NCBI RefSeq assembly: GCF_024385525.1
Contig: NZ_JANFLU010000005.1
Span: 124,001 to 188,000, forward strand
DNA: 64,000 nt
Origin: Arthrobacter sp. zg-Y238
GTDB taxonomy: Bacteria; Actinomycetota; Actinomycetes; Actinomycetales; Micrococcaceae
Reading direction: 5' to 3'
How positions within the stretch are numbered: position 1 is the stretch's first letter; each line of letters begins with the position of its first letter. Shown one piece after another: positions 34,789 through 43,607 of the stretch. The notes under the pieces were generated by a model that did no database searches, was not told the origin of the DNA, and saw nothing but the letters and a program-made list of their open reading frames with translations. Position numbers and translations under genes: made by a program.

Positions 34789-34802
34789 TTCGGCGGACGG
34801 GG
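34765..34802 (-). terminator. Terminator of the minus-strand ABC operon, embedded in the adnB 3' end
   Basis: Stem CCCCGTCCGCCG / CGGCGGACGGGG. Read on the minus strand it ends in GGGGTTTTTGC, a proper intrinsic terminator for the permease gene at 34832. One arm encodes the final residues of AdnB. The plus strand has no T run after the stem. Confidence 0.8.
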
Positions 34803-34831
34803 TTCGGGGAGCTGGACCGGTTGGGGGCGGA

Positions 34832-35521
34832 TCAGGGAACGGCGCGCCGAAGCGTCGCGTAGGACGTGAGGGCAAGCAGCGCACCGGCGGTGAGCAGCCA
34901 GCCGGCCAGGGAGAGCGGCGTCAGCTGCACTAGCCAGGCGCCGACGGAGGGCCAGGCCTCCCGCCAGGTGATCAGGGCGATGACTCCCAGCAGGACTGCG
35001 CCGGCGCCCACCAGTGCTGCCGTCAGTCCGACGGTCCGCCACCGCTTGTAAATGGTCGAGCTCCAGAAGCCAAGCAGGAACAGCAGGATGGCGACCGCGA
35101 AATAGAAGAGGATCTGGGTGTACCAGGCGCCCTCGGCGATCCACGGGATGGCGAAGATGGCGCCCTTCATGCCCCAGCCGTCGGTCGCCTGCTCCACCAG
35201 GCCCAGCACCCAGTACAGGACCGCGAGAGCCAGGGCGACCAGGGAGAACAATCCGATGGTGCCGATGTAGAAGGCGCGCCGGCTTACGCTGAGGGCCTGC
35301 GAGAAGGGGAAGAGCAGGGTCATGGCCTGGATTCCCAGAGCGAAGAAGTACCACATCACGGCCTGCCCGGAGCCGGAAATGACGTTCGAGGCGTCCCCCG
35401 GGATCATCGCGAAGATTGCCAGTGATATCAGCGTGGAGGCGACCAGGATGATCAGCGGAATCCACAGGTAGATCCATTTGTTGGTCAGCTGCATTCTCGC
35501 CACGGCTACTGCACGGTTCAT
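34832..35521 (-). CDS. ABC-2-type permease-like membrane protein
   Basis: 229 residues with about six hydrophobic segments (roughly 17-37, 55-75, 90-112, 130-150, 165-187 and 200-220). MNRAVAVARMQLTNKWIYLWIPLIIL opens it, resembling permease halves of YtrC-like systems. It is the third gene of a GntR-ATPase-permease cassette and its ATG overlaps the ATPase stop by 4 bases. The substrate is unknown; such cassettes often respond to cell-wall-active compounds. Confidence 0.75.
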   Translation of the reverse strand: MNRAVAVARMQLTNKWIYLWIPLIILVASTLISLAIFAMIPGDASNVISGSGQAVMWYFFALGIQAMTLLFPFSQALSVSRRAFYIGTIGLFSLVALALAVLYWVLGLVEQATDGWGMKGAIFAIPWIAEGAWYTQILFYFAVAILLFLLGFWSSTIYKRWRTVGLTAALVGAGAVLLGVIALITWREAWPSVGAWLVQLTPLSLAGWLLTAGALLALTSYATLRRAVP

Positions 35522-36462
35522 CGAAACGCCTCCAAGCTGTCTGTTGCTGCAGCAGCGCCGGACGGCGGCTTCTCTGCGCCGTCAGCATGCAGCGTCTTGC
35601 GGACAATGAGTTGCTGCAGGGATACAGGTGTCAGCTGCAACCCAAGCTCGGCGGCTTCCCGACGCCCGGCGTCGTCGAGCCGGTACTCCACAGTGACCGA
35701 GACCAGGGACCCCAGGGATTCGCGGTGCAGCACCGGATACCCGGCGATGAAGGCCTCGACGACGTCCGCAGCGCCGGTGACGGTTACGGCGCTGCCCCTG
35801 ATGTTCTCTGCGTCGTCATCCAGGACAATCCTGCCGCTGTCGATGACGATCACATGCTCCAGGAGAAGGGCGACCTCGTCGATCAGATGCGAGGAAAGCA
35901 CGATGGTGCGCGGATGCTCTGCGAAGTCTTCGACCAGCCGGTCGTAGAAAATCTGCCGGGCCACGGCGTCGAGCCCCAGATAGGGCTCGTCAAAGAAAGT
36001 GATTTCCGCCCGCGAGGCCAGTCCGAGAATCACTCCGACGGCGGAAAGCTGGCCGCGGGAAAGTTTCTTCAACCGGCGCTTGACCGGGAGGCGGAATTCC
36101 TCCGCGAGCGAGGCGGCGAACCCGGCATCCCAGTTGGGATACAGCAGCCCGGCGGATGCAAAAGCGTTGGCTGCGGTGAAATCATCCGGGTACTTCTGCG
36201 ATTCGCGGACGAAGCACAGCCGGCGCAGCACACGGTCATTTTCGAAGGGGTGTTCTCCGAAAACCCGTACCTCGCCGGAAGACTCAAAGCCCTGGGCCGT
36301 GAGGATGGACATCAGGGTGGTCTTGCCCGCCCCGTTGCGACCGAGCAGCCCGTAGATGCGGCCGCCGGAGATATCCAGGTCAACGTTGTCGAGTGCTAGC
36401 TGGTCCCGGTAACGGCGTGTGAGGTTCCGGGTTTCTATCACGTTCGTGGTGCCGGCATTCAT
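35518..36462 (-). CDS. ABC transporter ATP-binding protein
   Basis: 314 residues. Walker A GRNGAGKTT (about 40-48), signature LSRGQLSAVGVILGLASR, Walker B ITFFDEPYLGLD and switch His in VLSSHLIDEVALLLEH are intact. This is the BcrA/YtrB-like subfamily of exporters and resistance ATPases. The C-terminal 90 residues are variable and include VTVTGAADVVEAFIAGYPVL. It overlaps the regulator upstream and the permease downstream by 4 bases each, so the three proteins are made together. Confidence 0.9.
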   Translation of the reverse strand: MNAGTTNVIETRNLTRRYRDQLALDNVDLDISGGRIYGLLGRNGAGKTTLMSILTAQGFESSGEVRVFGEHPFENDRVLRRLCFVRESQKYPDDFTAANAFASAGLLYPNWDAGFAASLAEEFRLPVKRRLKKLSRGQLSAVGVILGLASRAEITFFDEPYLGLDAVARQIFYDRLVEDFAEHPRTIVLSSHLIDEVALLLEHVIVIDSGRIVLDDDAENIRGSAVTVTGAADVVEAFIAGYPVLHRESLGSLVSVTVEYRLDDAGRREAAELGLQLTPVSLQQLIVRKTLHADGAEKPPSGAAAATDSLEAFR

Positions 36463-36839
36463 GGCGCCATGCTCCCTTCGGTGTCGACGGCGCTGCGCTG
36501 AATCAATCCGGCGAGCTGGGTGCCGTCAATACCCAGCTTCCGCGCTTCGATTGTCAGTGGACGGACGTACTGCTCGTAGAACTGTTCCCGCCGCTTTTTG
36601 AGGACGGCTTCCCTGGCTCCGGGCGCCACGAACATGCCGATGCCCCTGCGCTTATAGAGGATCCCCTCATCCACGAGGAGATTGATGCCCTTGGCCGCCG
36701 TCGCCGGGTTGATCCGGTAGAAGGCTGCGAACTCATTGGTGGAAGGCACCTGGCTTTCCTCCTTGAGGGTTTCGTCAAGGATGTCGCCTTCGACGCGTTC
36801 GGCGATCTGTTGGAAGATCGGCCTGCTGTCATCTATCAA
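36459..36839 (-). CDS. GntR-family regulator (YtrA subfamily)
   Basis: 126 residues, TTG start with GGGAG five bases upstream. The winged helix is clear (PIFQQIAERVEGDILDETLKEESQVPSTNEFAAFYRINPATAAKGINLLVDEGILYKRRGIGMFV, 7-70), followed by a short helical dimerisation tail rather than a large ligand domain, as in YtrA. It heads a regulator-ATPase-permease operon, which these regulators typically repress. A candidate operator lies 56 bases upstream. Confidence 0.9.
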   Translation of the reverse strand: MIDDSRPIFQQIAERVEGDILDETLKEESQVPSTNEFAAFYRINPATAAKGINLLVDEGILYKRRGIGMFVAPGAREAVLKKRREQFYEQYVRPLTIEARKLGIDGTQLAGLIQRSAVDTEGSMAP

Positions 36840-36894
36840 AGCGGCTCCCGTGGTTGGATCCCCGGGACCAAGTGCCCGGTTCGCTACTTACTTG

Positions 36895-36916
36895 GTTCAT
36901 TACTGATGTAACTAAC
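36895..36916 (-). promoter_or_regulatory. Imperfect inverted repeat upstream of the GntR operon
   Basis: GTTCATTAC-TGAT-GTAACTAAC; seven of nine positions are complementary. It is in an unusually AT-rich patch upstream of the GntR gene and is a plausible operator for autoregulation. Confidence 0.4.
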
Positions 36917-36952
36917 CTACGGCCGGAACCTGGACATGGCAAGCGGGTGATG

Positions 36953-36990
36953 AAAGAAAAAGGTGCCCCGCCGAAAATCGGCGGGGCACC
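36953..36990 (-). terminator. Terminator of the phosphotransferase gene
   Basis: Perfect 13-bp stem GGTGCCCCGCCGA / TCGGCGGGGCACC; on the minus strand it is followed by TTTTTCTTTC. It lies 24 bases beyond the stop. Confidence 0.92.
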
Positions 36991-37013
36991 GGAGTGCGGG
37001 GTGCGGAAACCGG

Positions 37014-38441
37014 TTACTTGTCCGGAACCGGAGTCAGCGGGAGGGCAGTGGTCTCGGTGCCCGGCTGACTGCTGTTTCCGTCGCGCGGGGCGCCGTCACC
37101 GGAAGCACCGTCCACAACAGGTTCGTTGCCGGTATCCGGATCGTTCCCGGAATCAGTGTCCACGCCGGAGGCGGCGGCTTCATCCGCTTCACCTTCCTGC
37201 TGTGTTCCCGCTGCGCGAGCCGTTACCGGCTCCGATTCGCCGGGTTCGTGGCCGTCCGTTGCGGCGTCGGCACTGTTTTCCGTGGCCGGCCCTGTTTCGG
37301 CACCAACTACCCGGCTGACGCTGCCGGTGTCCGGGGCGGCGTCGTCGGCGCCTGACGCCGTGGGGGCCGCCTCCGGAGCAATCGGGACAACGGTAACCTT
37401 GGCGGCAGCCGGCCGGACTGCCGCCGCGGCGGCTTCCGCCGCCCGGGCATCGGCAGCGCGGGCCTGGCTGTCGCGCCGGTCAGACGCTTCCTGCGCCAGT
37501 ACGTCTTCTTCGAGGGTGCCGAGCATCTCCACGGCTTCGTCGACCATGGTGGAGTTCTCTGCGGCGACGCCGCGCACCAGCCACTGCGCCAGGGCGAATT
37601 CCGCAGACAATGCCGCCCGGCGGATCAGGTGCGGATCCTCGGGATCGTTGCTGGCTTCCAAGTAGGCGGCGTGCACGGTCTCGGTGAACCGGGGATCGTT
37701 GGCCGCGATCAGCCACGCGAAATCATCCGCCGGGTCGCCCACCCGGAGATCGGTCCAGCCGGTGACGGCGCTGACCCGTTCGCCGGTGAGCAGGATGTTG
37801 TCTTCATGCAGGTCGCCGTGGACCACGGTGGGCTTGAAACGCCAGAGCGAGACGTCTTCCAGCGCGTGCTCCCAGCGCCGCAGCAGTACGGCGGGGATCT
37901 TGCCGGTGGTGGCCGCCTGGTCCAGCTCATTCAGGCGACGCTGCCGGAACTCGTTCGCGCTGTAGCTCGGCAGGTCCGCGGAGGTAACCAGTTCCCGGGG
38001 GATGGCGTGGATCGCGGCCATGGCCCGGCCGATCTCCGCGGCCACGGAACTCCCGGCCGTCACCAGGGCATCAATGCTCCGGAGGGCGCCGGGAAGGTGG
38101 GAATAGACAAAAGTGCAGAGCTCGCCTTGGCGGACGGTGCCGGCAACGTAGGGCAGGGCGAACGGCAATTCGGCCCTCACCGCCGGGACGAAGGTGCGCA
38201 GGACCAGCAGTTCGGTCTCCAGGCGCATACTGGCCTCGAGATGTTTGGGGGACCGGACGCGCCACCTGCGCCCGGCGTCGTCAAGCAGCAGCGCCGCGTC
38301 AAAATCCGCAGCGTCGTCCGGGGAACCGGCAACGCCGGTAGGGGTCAGCCCTGGGACGGCAGCGCTGGCCATTGCAGCCAATTCCATGGGGGTCCGTTTC
38401 ACATCTTCAACCGTATGGGCAGATGTGGTCCGAATAACCAT
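37014..38441 (-). CDS. APH-family phosphotransferase with long disordered tail
   Basis: 475 residues. The kinase-like core (about 20-300) contains VVHGDLHEDNILL (Brenner catalytic Asp/Asn) and the metal-binding DLRVGDPADDFAWL. It matches the aminoglycoside/macrolide phosphotransferase superfamily, often seen next to the NudC-UvrD2 block in actinobacteria. The last roughly 150 residues are Ala/Asp/Glu/Pro-rich low complexity and unlikely to fold. A housekeeping small-molecule kinase is as likely as resistance; sequence alone does not give the substrate. Confidence 0.78.
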   Translation of the reverse strand: MVIRTTSAHTVEDVKRTPMELAAMASAAVPGLTPTGVAGSPDDAADFDAALLLDDAGRRWRVRSPKHLEASMRLETELLVLRTFVPAVRAELPFALPYVAGTVRQGELCTFVYSHLPGALRSIDALVTAGSSVAAEIGRAMAAIHAIPRELVTSADLPSYSANEFRQRRLNELDQAATTGKIPAVLLRRWEHALEDVSLWRFKPTVVHGDLHEDNILLTGERVSAVTGWTDLRVGDPADDFAWLIAANDPRFTETVHAAYLEASNDPEDPHLIRRAALSAEFALAQWLVRGVAAENSTMVDEAVEMLGTLEEDVLAQEASDRRDSQARAADARAAEAAAAAVRPAAAKVTVVPIAPEAAPTASGADDAAPDTGSVSRVVGAETGPATENSADAATDGHEPGESEPVTARAAGTQQEGEADEAAASGVDTDSGNDPDTGNEPVVDGASGDGAPRDGNSSQPGTETTALPLTPVPDK

Positions 38442-38531
38442 TGCCGGGCGGCGAGTCGTCTAAACCGTGAGGAAAACCTCAGACCGGGCACGGCTCCACG
38501 GGCCAACTACAGTTTGGGGGGAGGGAGTCAG

Positions 38532-38537
38532 TACGGT
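38532..38537 (+). promoter_or_regulatory. -10 box, possible leaderless promoter of nudC
   Basis: TACGGT, then 7 bases, then ATG at 38545. The spacer AGGTGGT could also act as a Shine-Dalgarno, so a leadered alternative is possible. Confidence 0.4.
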
Positions 38538-38544
38538 AGGTGGT

Positions 38545-39507
38545 ATGAGTATCCCGGCACCGGCAGCAGAAGCATCTCCATTGGGTTTATTACCGCTGGC
38601 GCGCACGGCCGTGGACCGGGGCTCCGAGCGCCGCGTGGCACCGGATCTCTTCGAAACCATCCGGGCCGACGGCGGCACCCGGGTCATGTACCTGGCCGGC
38701 GGCCGGACCCTCGTCCGCGACGGCGTCCTGGTGCTCTTTGAACCGCCGGCGGCGGGCTTTGGCGAGGATCCCGTCTATCTGGGCCGGACCCTTGAAGATG
38801 CGCAGGTGCCGCTGGGAACCGACGTCGTACTGGTGACCCTGCCCGAACCGGATGAAGCGCTCGCCGTGGAAGGCGCCGCCTGGGTGAGCCTGCGTGAAGC
38901 CGCAACGCATCTGGGTGCCCTGGACGCTGGACTGTTCGTCGAGGCAGCGTCCATCGCCAACTGGCACGCCGTGCACACCCACTGCCCCCGCTGCGGCGCA
39001 CGGACTGTTCCGGAGCAGGGCGGCTGGGTCCGCCGATGTCCCGAGGACGGCAGCTCCCACTTCCCGCGCACCGACCCCGCCATCATCGTTGCCGTGGTTG
39101 ACGAGCAGGACCGCATCCTGCTGGGTTCGGCGGCGGCCTGGCCGGGGAACCGGTATTCCACCCTCGCCGGTTTCGTTGAGCCCGGAGAATCACTGGAGGC
39201 CGCTGTCATCCGCGAGGTGGCTGAAGAGTCCAACGTGGTTGTCCACAGCCCGCAGTACCTCGGTTCGCAGCCGTGGCCGTTCCCGTGTTCACTGATGCTG
39301 GGCTTCACCGCCCGCGCCGAGAACGCAGAGGCGAAGGCCGACGGCGTCGAAATGTCCGATGTCCGCTGGTTCAGCCGGGCGGAACTCACCGATGCCGTGG
39401 CCAGCGGCGAAATCACCATTGCAGGCCCCATTTCCATCGCCCGGAACCTGATCGAGCGCTGGTACGGCGGCACCATTACCGAACCGGAGGCCAACGCCCG
39501 CGCATGA
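38545..39507 (+). CDS. nudC: NAD+ diphosphatase / RNA deNADding Nudix hydrolase
   Basis: 320 residues from ATG 38545; an upstream in-frame ATG at 38467 lies before the promoter-like box. The Nudix box GFVEPGESLEAAVIREVAEESNV (209-231) and the NudC hallmark SQPWPFP (241-247) are intact. The zinc ribbon has C147, C150 and C165, but the fourth ligand position is not Cys: the segment reads CPEDGSSHFPRTDP with H172 the nearest candidate. It splits NAD(H) and can remove NAD caps from RNA. The stop overlaps uvrD2 by 4 bases. Confidence 0.92.
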   Translation: MSIPAPAAEASPLGLLPLARTAVDRGSERRVAPDLFETIRADGGTRVMYLAGGRTLVRDGVLVLFEPPAAGFGEDPVYLGRTLEDAQVPLGTDVVLVTLPEPDEALAVEGAAWVSLREAATHLGALDAGLFVEAASIANWHAVHTHCPRCGARTVPEQGGWVRRCPEDGSSHFPRTDPAIIVAVVDEQDRILLGSAAAWPGNRYSTLAGFVEPGESLEAAVIREVAEESNVVVHSPQYLGSQPWPFPCSLMLGFTARAENAEAKADGVEMSDVRWFSRAELTDAVASGEITIAGPISIARNLIERWYGGTITEPEANARA

Positions 39508-41630
39508 GCAGTGAATCACCCGAAGCACGAATCCTTGCAGGGCTCGACGACGAGCAGCGGGCGGTAGCCACCACCCTCACCGGTCCCCTCTGCGTCCTGG
39601 CAGGTGCCGGTACCGGTAAGACCCGTGCCATCACGCACCGGATGGCCTACGGCGTGGCCACCGGTGTCTACAAGCCGCAGCAGGTGCTGGCGGTGACCTT
39701 CACTGCGCGGGCCGCAGCGGAAATGCGGACCAGGCTCCGGGACCTCGGGGCCGGCGGCGTCCAGGCCCGGACATTCCACGCGGCCGCGCTGAAGCAGCTG
39801 CAGTACTTCTGGCCGCATACCGTGGGCGGAGCGATGCCCGGCCTGCTGGACCACAAGGCCCAAATCATCGCGGAAGCCGCGCGGCGCCTGAGGCTGTCCA
39901 CCGACCGGGCCGCGATCCGCGACGTCGCCGCGGAAATCGAATGGGCGAAGGTGTCCATGCTTACCCCGGACAGCTACGTCCGGGCCGCCGGGGACCGGGA
40001 ACCCCCCGCAGGCTTTGACCTGACGGCCATTTCGCGGATCTTCCAGTCCTACGAGGACGTAAAAGTGGACCGCAACATCATCGACTTCGAAGACGTCCTG
40101 CTCATCATGGTGGGGATCCTCCAGGAAGACGAGCGGGTGGCGGCCATGGTGCGGGACCAGTACCGGCACTTCGTGGTGGATGAGTACCAGGACGTTTCAC
40201 CGCTGCAGCAGCGGCTCCTGGACCTGTGGCTGGGCGCCCGCAACGAACTGTGCGTGGTGGGCGATTCCAGCCAGACCATCTACTCCTTCACCGGCGCAAC
40301 CCCGCGGCACCTGCTGGACTTCACCAAGCGGTTCCCCGGCGCCGACGTCGTCAAGCTGGTCCGCGATTACCGTTCCACGCCGCAGGTGGTCGGCCTGGCG
40401 AACCGGATCCTCGCAGCCCGCACGGCCGAGGGGGAGCGGAACCGGATGGCACCGGCCTGGCCCACGCCGCTGGAACTGGTGGCGCAGCGGCCGGCCGGCC
40501 CGGAACCGACGTTTACCGAATGCGCCGACGACGAAGCAGAAGCCGCGCACGTGGCCTCCTCCATCAAGGCACTGATCGAACAGGGCGTCCAGGCCAGCGA
40601 GATCGCCGTCCTCTTCCGTACCAACGGGCAGTCGCAAGCCTATGAGCAGGCGCTGGCGTCAGCCGGTATCGGCTACCAGCTGCGCGGCGGCGAGCGGTTC
40701 TTCGCCCGCCGGGAGGTCCGCGACGCAGTGCTGCAGCTCCGTGCGGCGTCCCGGTCCGTGGGTAACGAACCCGTGCCCCAGATGGTGCGGGACATCCTGG
40801 CTTCCCTGGGCTACACGTCCGAGGCGCCGGCAGGCGGCGGCGCCACGCGGGAGCGGTGGGAATCCCTGGCCGCGCTCGTGGCGCTCGCCGAAGAGCTGCA
40901 GGTCACCCGCACCCGTGACCCGGACAGTATCTTCACCATGCAGGACTTCGTGGCGGAACTGGAGGAACGCGCTGCGGCACAGCACGCACCCCGGGTCCAA
41001 GGGGTAACCCTGGCGTCCCTGCACTCCGCGAAGGGCCTGGAGTGGGACGCGGTGTTCCTGGTTGGACTGAGCGAAGGTTTGATGCCCATTTCCTTTGCCG
41101 ACACCCCCGAAGCCGTCGACGAGGAACGCCGGCTGCTCTACGTGGGCATTACCCGTGCCCGGGAACACCTGGCGCTGTCCTGGTCCACCGCCCGGACACC
41201 GGGCGGACGCGCCAACCGGAAACCGTCACGGTTCCTGGACGGACTGCGTCCCCGCACGGAGCGGGATGCCGGACGGACGGCAGGACCGGCCAAGCAGACC
41301 CGGCGCAAGGTCACCGGACCGGCAAAGTGCCGCAGCTGCGGTGCCCTGCTGAACACCGGGGCCGAACGCAAGGTCGGGCGCTGCGGAGACTGCCCGGTGA
41401 CCTATGAGGAAGCTACCTTCGACGCACTGCGGGAATGGCGCCGGGAAGCGGCCGCCGAAGCAGGCATCCCGGCCTTTGTGGTGTTCACAGACGCAACCTT
41501 GGTCGCCATAGCGGAAGACCGGCCGCCGTCGCTGAACCGGCTGGCCACCCTGCCCGGCGTCGGGCCGTCGAAACTGGAGCGCTACGGCGAGGCCGTACTG
41601 AAGGTGCTCGCGGAAAGCGCCGGAGCCTAG
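39504..41630 (+). CDS. uvrD2: UvrD2-type SF1 DNA helicase with tetracysteine and HRDC domains
   Basis: 708 residues from ATG 39504 (ATGA overlap with nudC). Walker A GAGTGKT (34-40), Walker B VVDEYQDVSPLQQ, GDSSQTIYSFTGA, LASLHSAKGLEWDAVFLVGL and VGITRAREHLALSW are intact. A C-x2-C-x14-C-x2-C tetracysteine (609, 612, 627, 630) links the motor to a C-terminal HRDC domain (about 631-708; LATLPGVGPSKLERYGEAVL). This architecture defines mycobacterial UvrD2, a 3'-5' helicase essential in Mycobacterium tuberculosis. Confidence 0.95.
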   Translation: MSSESPEARILAGLDDEQRAVATTLTGPLCVLAGAGTGKTRAITHRMAYGVATGVYKPQQVLAVTFTARAAAEMRTRLRDLGAGGVQARTFHAAALKQLQYFWPHTVGGAMPGLLDHKAQIIAEAARRLRLSTDRAAIRDVAAEIEWAKVSMLTPDSYVRAAGDREPPAGFDLTAISRIFQSYEDVKVDRNIIDFEDVLLIMVGILQEDERVAAMVRDQYRHFVVDEYQDVSPLQQRLLDLWLGARNELCVVGDSSQTIYSFTGATPRHLLDFTKRFPGADVVKLVRDYRSTPQVVGLANRILAARTAEGERNRMAPAWPTPLELVAQRPAGPEPTFTECADDEAEAAHVASSIKALIEQGVQASEIAVLFRTNGQSQAYEQALASAGIGYQLRGGERFFARREVRDAVLQLRAASRSVGNEPVPQMVRDILASLGYTSEAPAGGGATRERWESLAALVALAEELQVTRTRDPDSIFTMQDFVAELEERAAAQHAPRVQGVTLASLHSAKGLEWDAVFLVGLSEGLMPISFADTPEAVDEERRLLYVGITRAREHLALSWSTARTPGGRANRKPSRFLDGLRPRTERDAGRTAGPAKQTRRKVTGPAKCRSCGALLNTGAERKVGRCGDCPVTYEEATFDALREWRREAAAEAGIPAFVVFTDATLVAIAEDRPPSLNRLATLPGVGPSKLERYGEAVLKVLAESAGA

Positions 41631-41651
41631 CCGCGGTTGCTTGGCAGCCGG

Positions 41652-42758
41652 CTATGCCACCCGGTTGCTGCTGCGTTGCAGGCGGCAGCCGCAGGCGGGG
41701 TGGTAGTCCAGTTTTCGCAGCTGCGGGTAACCGTCCGACGTCCGCAGCCGCAGGACCGCGGAGAACACTGCCGGTTGATTGATTCCATCCAGGAAGACCA
41801 GTGCCGCCATGGCCGCAGCCCCGGCGGCCAGGACCGACCCGGCCAATTCCTCGCCCGAGGGACCCGATGAGTCCGGCGTGCCCGCATGCCCCTGCCCGTC
41901 GGCTTTATCCTTGTCCGCCGCAAGGGCCTCCATTGCGGCGTACCACCCCGGATCGGTATCCGCGCGGTGCCGGTCCAGGCATTCAAGGCAGGGCGTGACG
42001 CCCGGAACCACCAACGGGCCGATATCCCATCCGCCTTCCTGGGCGGTCAGCACCATCCTGGGAACGCCATCGTCACCGTCCGGCAGATCCGGCTGCCGTC
42101 GGGGCCGGCTGGGCCCGGCTCCCACCGCACGGACGGTCACCGCCAGATCCACTGCCGGCGGGACCTGGCGGCTCCCGCCCGCCGCCATCGTCAGCACCTG
42201 AAGGGTGGGGTCCACCCGGAACAGGTGCCGTTTGACGGCAGCCGCCCGGTTCATGCCGATATCAGTCATGGCATAAGCCGTGCCGACGTCTGCCGGGCAG
42301 ACCACCCCGGGGTCGGTGAGCAGCAGGGTGCCAATACCTGCGGAGGCAAGGGTCCGGGCCACCAGGGCGCCTGCACGCCCCAATCCATCCACCGAGACGG
42401 CTGCAGCGGCCCGCCGCCGGATCGATTCCTCACCGTTGACCCGATAAGCGGAGGAAAGACGCTGTGCGTCCGGGAGGAGCCGTTCCGAGCGCAGCGAGGG
42501 AATGGGGTCCGCGGTTCCCTCCTGCGGTACAAGCAGCGGGCCCAGGACCTGCAGGAGCGCCGCTGCGCGGTCCGGTGGAAGGGACAATCCAGCTGCGGCG
42601 GCCGCTTCGGCACCGTCCGGAACGCCTTGACGCAGTGCCCCCAGGAAAGCGATATCGGCGTCCTGGAGGTTGCGCAGCAGAAGCGATCCTGAGCCGATCC
42701 CCAGCTGCCGGGCTCCCGGTGAAATTTCCAGCACATGTATTCCAGGATTGATCCGCAT
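41652..42758 (-). CDS. Orphan E1/ThiF-like protein with zinc-binding cysteines
   Basis: 368 residues, ATG with GGAG upstream. The middle (about 135-250) is a ThiF-type Rossmann domain: AAVSVDGLGRAGALVARTLASAGIGTLLLTD, then MNRAAAVKRHLFRVDPTLQV. A Cys pair PCLECLDRHR and a late PACGCRL supply a likely zinc site. The N-terminal 130 residues are variable and resemble the leader-binding half of TOMM-type E1 proteins. No catalytic rhodanese, carrier protein or YcaO cyclodehydratase is nearby. It converges on uvrD2 with a 21-base gap and diverges from the metallopeptidase. The substrate is unknown. Confidence 0.72.
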   Translation of the reverse strand: MRINPGIHVLEISPGARQLGIGSGSLLLRNLQDADIAFLGALRQGVPDGAEAAAAAGLSLPPDRAAALLQVLGPLLVPQEGTADPIPSLRSERLLPDAQRLSSAYRVNGEESIRRRAAAAVSVDGLGRAGALVARTLASAGIGTLLLTDPGVVCPADVGTAYAMTDIGMNRAAAVKRHLFRVDPTLQVLTMAAGGSRQVPPAVDLAVTVRAVGAGPSRPRRQPDLPDGDDGVPRMVLTAQEGGWDIGPLVVPGVTPCLECLDRHRADTDPGWYAAMEALAADKDKADGQGHAGTPDSSGPSGEELAGSVLAAGAAAMAALVFLDGINQPAVFSAVLRLRTSDGYPQLRKLDYHPACGCRLQRSSNRVA

Positions 42759-42915
42759 GGCCTGCTCCCGTGGTCCGGTTCTTCCTGCCTGTTGTCCGCC
42801 CTTGCCCTCCGGGCTGCCGACACCGCCCGATCAACCGGGCTGCTGACCATGCTGGCACGGGGTTCACCGAGGTTCCGGGTTATCCACAGGCTGCAGGGCT
42901 GTCGGCGGCGACGGC

Positions 42916-42921
42916 TAGGCT
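42916..42921 (+). promoter_or_regulatory. -10 box, probable leaderless promoter of the metallopeptidase gene
   Basis: TAGGCT, then 6 bases (TGGAAT), then ATG at 42928. Confidence 0.5.
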
Positions 42922-42927
42922 TGGAAT

Positions 42928-43506
42928 ATGCCTTCCCCGCACCGGCCTGTTTCAATCCCGGCCACCACCAGCACCGGAATACCGATTCAGGTCCGTCGGT
43001 CCGCCCGGCGGAAGCGGACGGTCAACGCCGTCTTCCGTGACGGGGTGGCGCTGATTTCCATCCCTGCGCATTTCTCTGCTGCGCAGGAGGCGGAATGGGT
43101 GCGGCGGATGGTGGCGAGGCTGGAAGAGCGCGCAGCCGGCGTGCCGGATCCGGAAACCAGCGAGAACGAACTGATGCAGCGTGCCGCGGAACTATCCCGG
43201 ACCTACCTCGCCGGACGTGCCCGCCCGCAGTCCGTCCGCTGGGTGAGCAACCAGAACTCGCGCTGGGGATCGGCCACGCCCGGCAGGGGCACCATCCGGC
43301 TCTCCGACAAGCTGCAGGGCATGCCGGAATGGGTCATCGACTACGTGCTGCTTCATGAACTCGCACACTTGCTGGTGCCCTCGCACGGTCCGGCGTTCTG
43401 GCGCCTGCTGGAAAGCTATCCGCAGACGGAGACCGCCAAGGCCTTTCTCTCCGGAGCAGCGTTCGCCAGTGCCCGCGGACTGAAGGGCGAGATGGGAGAG
43501 GACTAA
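42928..43506 (+). CDS. YgjP-like (DUF45/M48-type) metallopeptidase
   Basis: 192 residues. Zinc motif HELAH in DYVLLHELAHLLVPSHGPAFWRLLESYP (about 141-168), preceded by the family signature NQNSRWGSATPGRGTIRLSDKL. This is the YgjP/WLM-related family; members have been linked to stalled or DNA-crosslinked protein removal, but this one has no SHP box or UBA visible. The N-terminus (VRRSARRKRTVNAVFRDGVALISIP) fits the family. It lies next to uvrD2 and the ThiF-like gene. Confidence 0.85.
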   Translation: MPSPHRPVSIPATTSTGIPIQVRRSARRKRTVNAVFRDGVALISIPAHFSAAQEAEWVRRMVARLEERAAGVPDPETSENELMQRAAELSRTYLAGRARPQSVRWVSNQNSRWGSATPGRGTIRLSDKLQGMPEWVIDYVLLHELAHLLVPSHGPAFWRLLESYPQTETAKAFLSGAAFASARGLKGEMGED

Positions 43507-43607
43507 GCACTCCTTAAACGCGGCTGCTCCAGAGGCTGTTGCCTCCGGAGCAGCCGGGGTGTGCCGGACACTAGGAGCAGCCGGACAATGCCGCTGCCCC
43601 CATCGGG

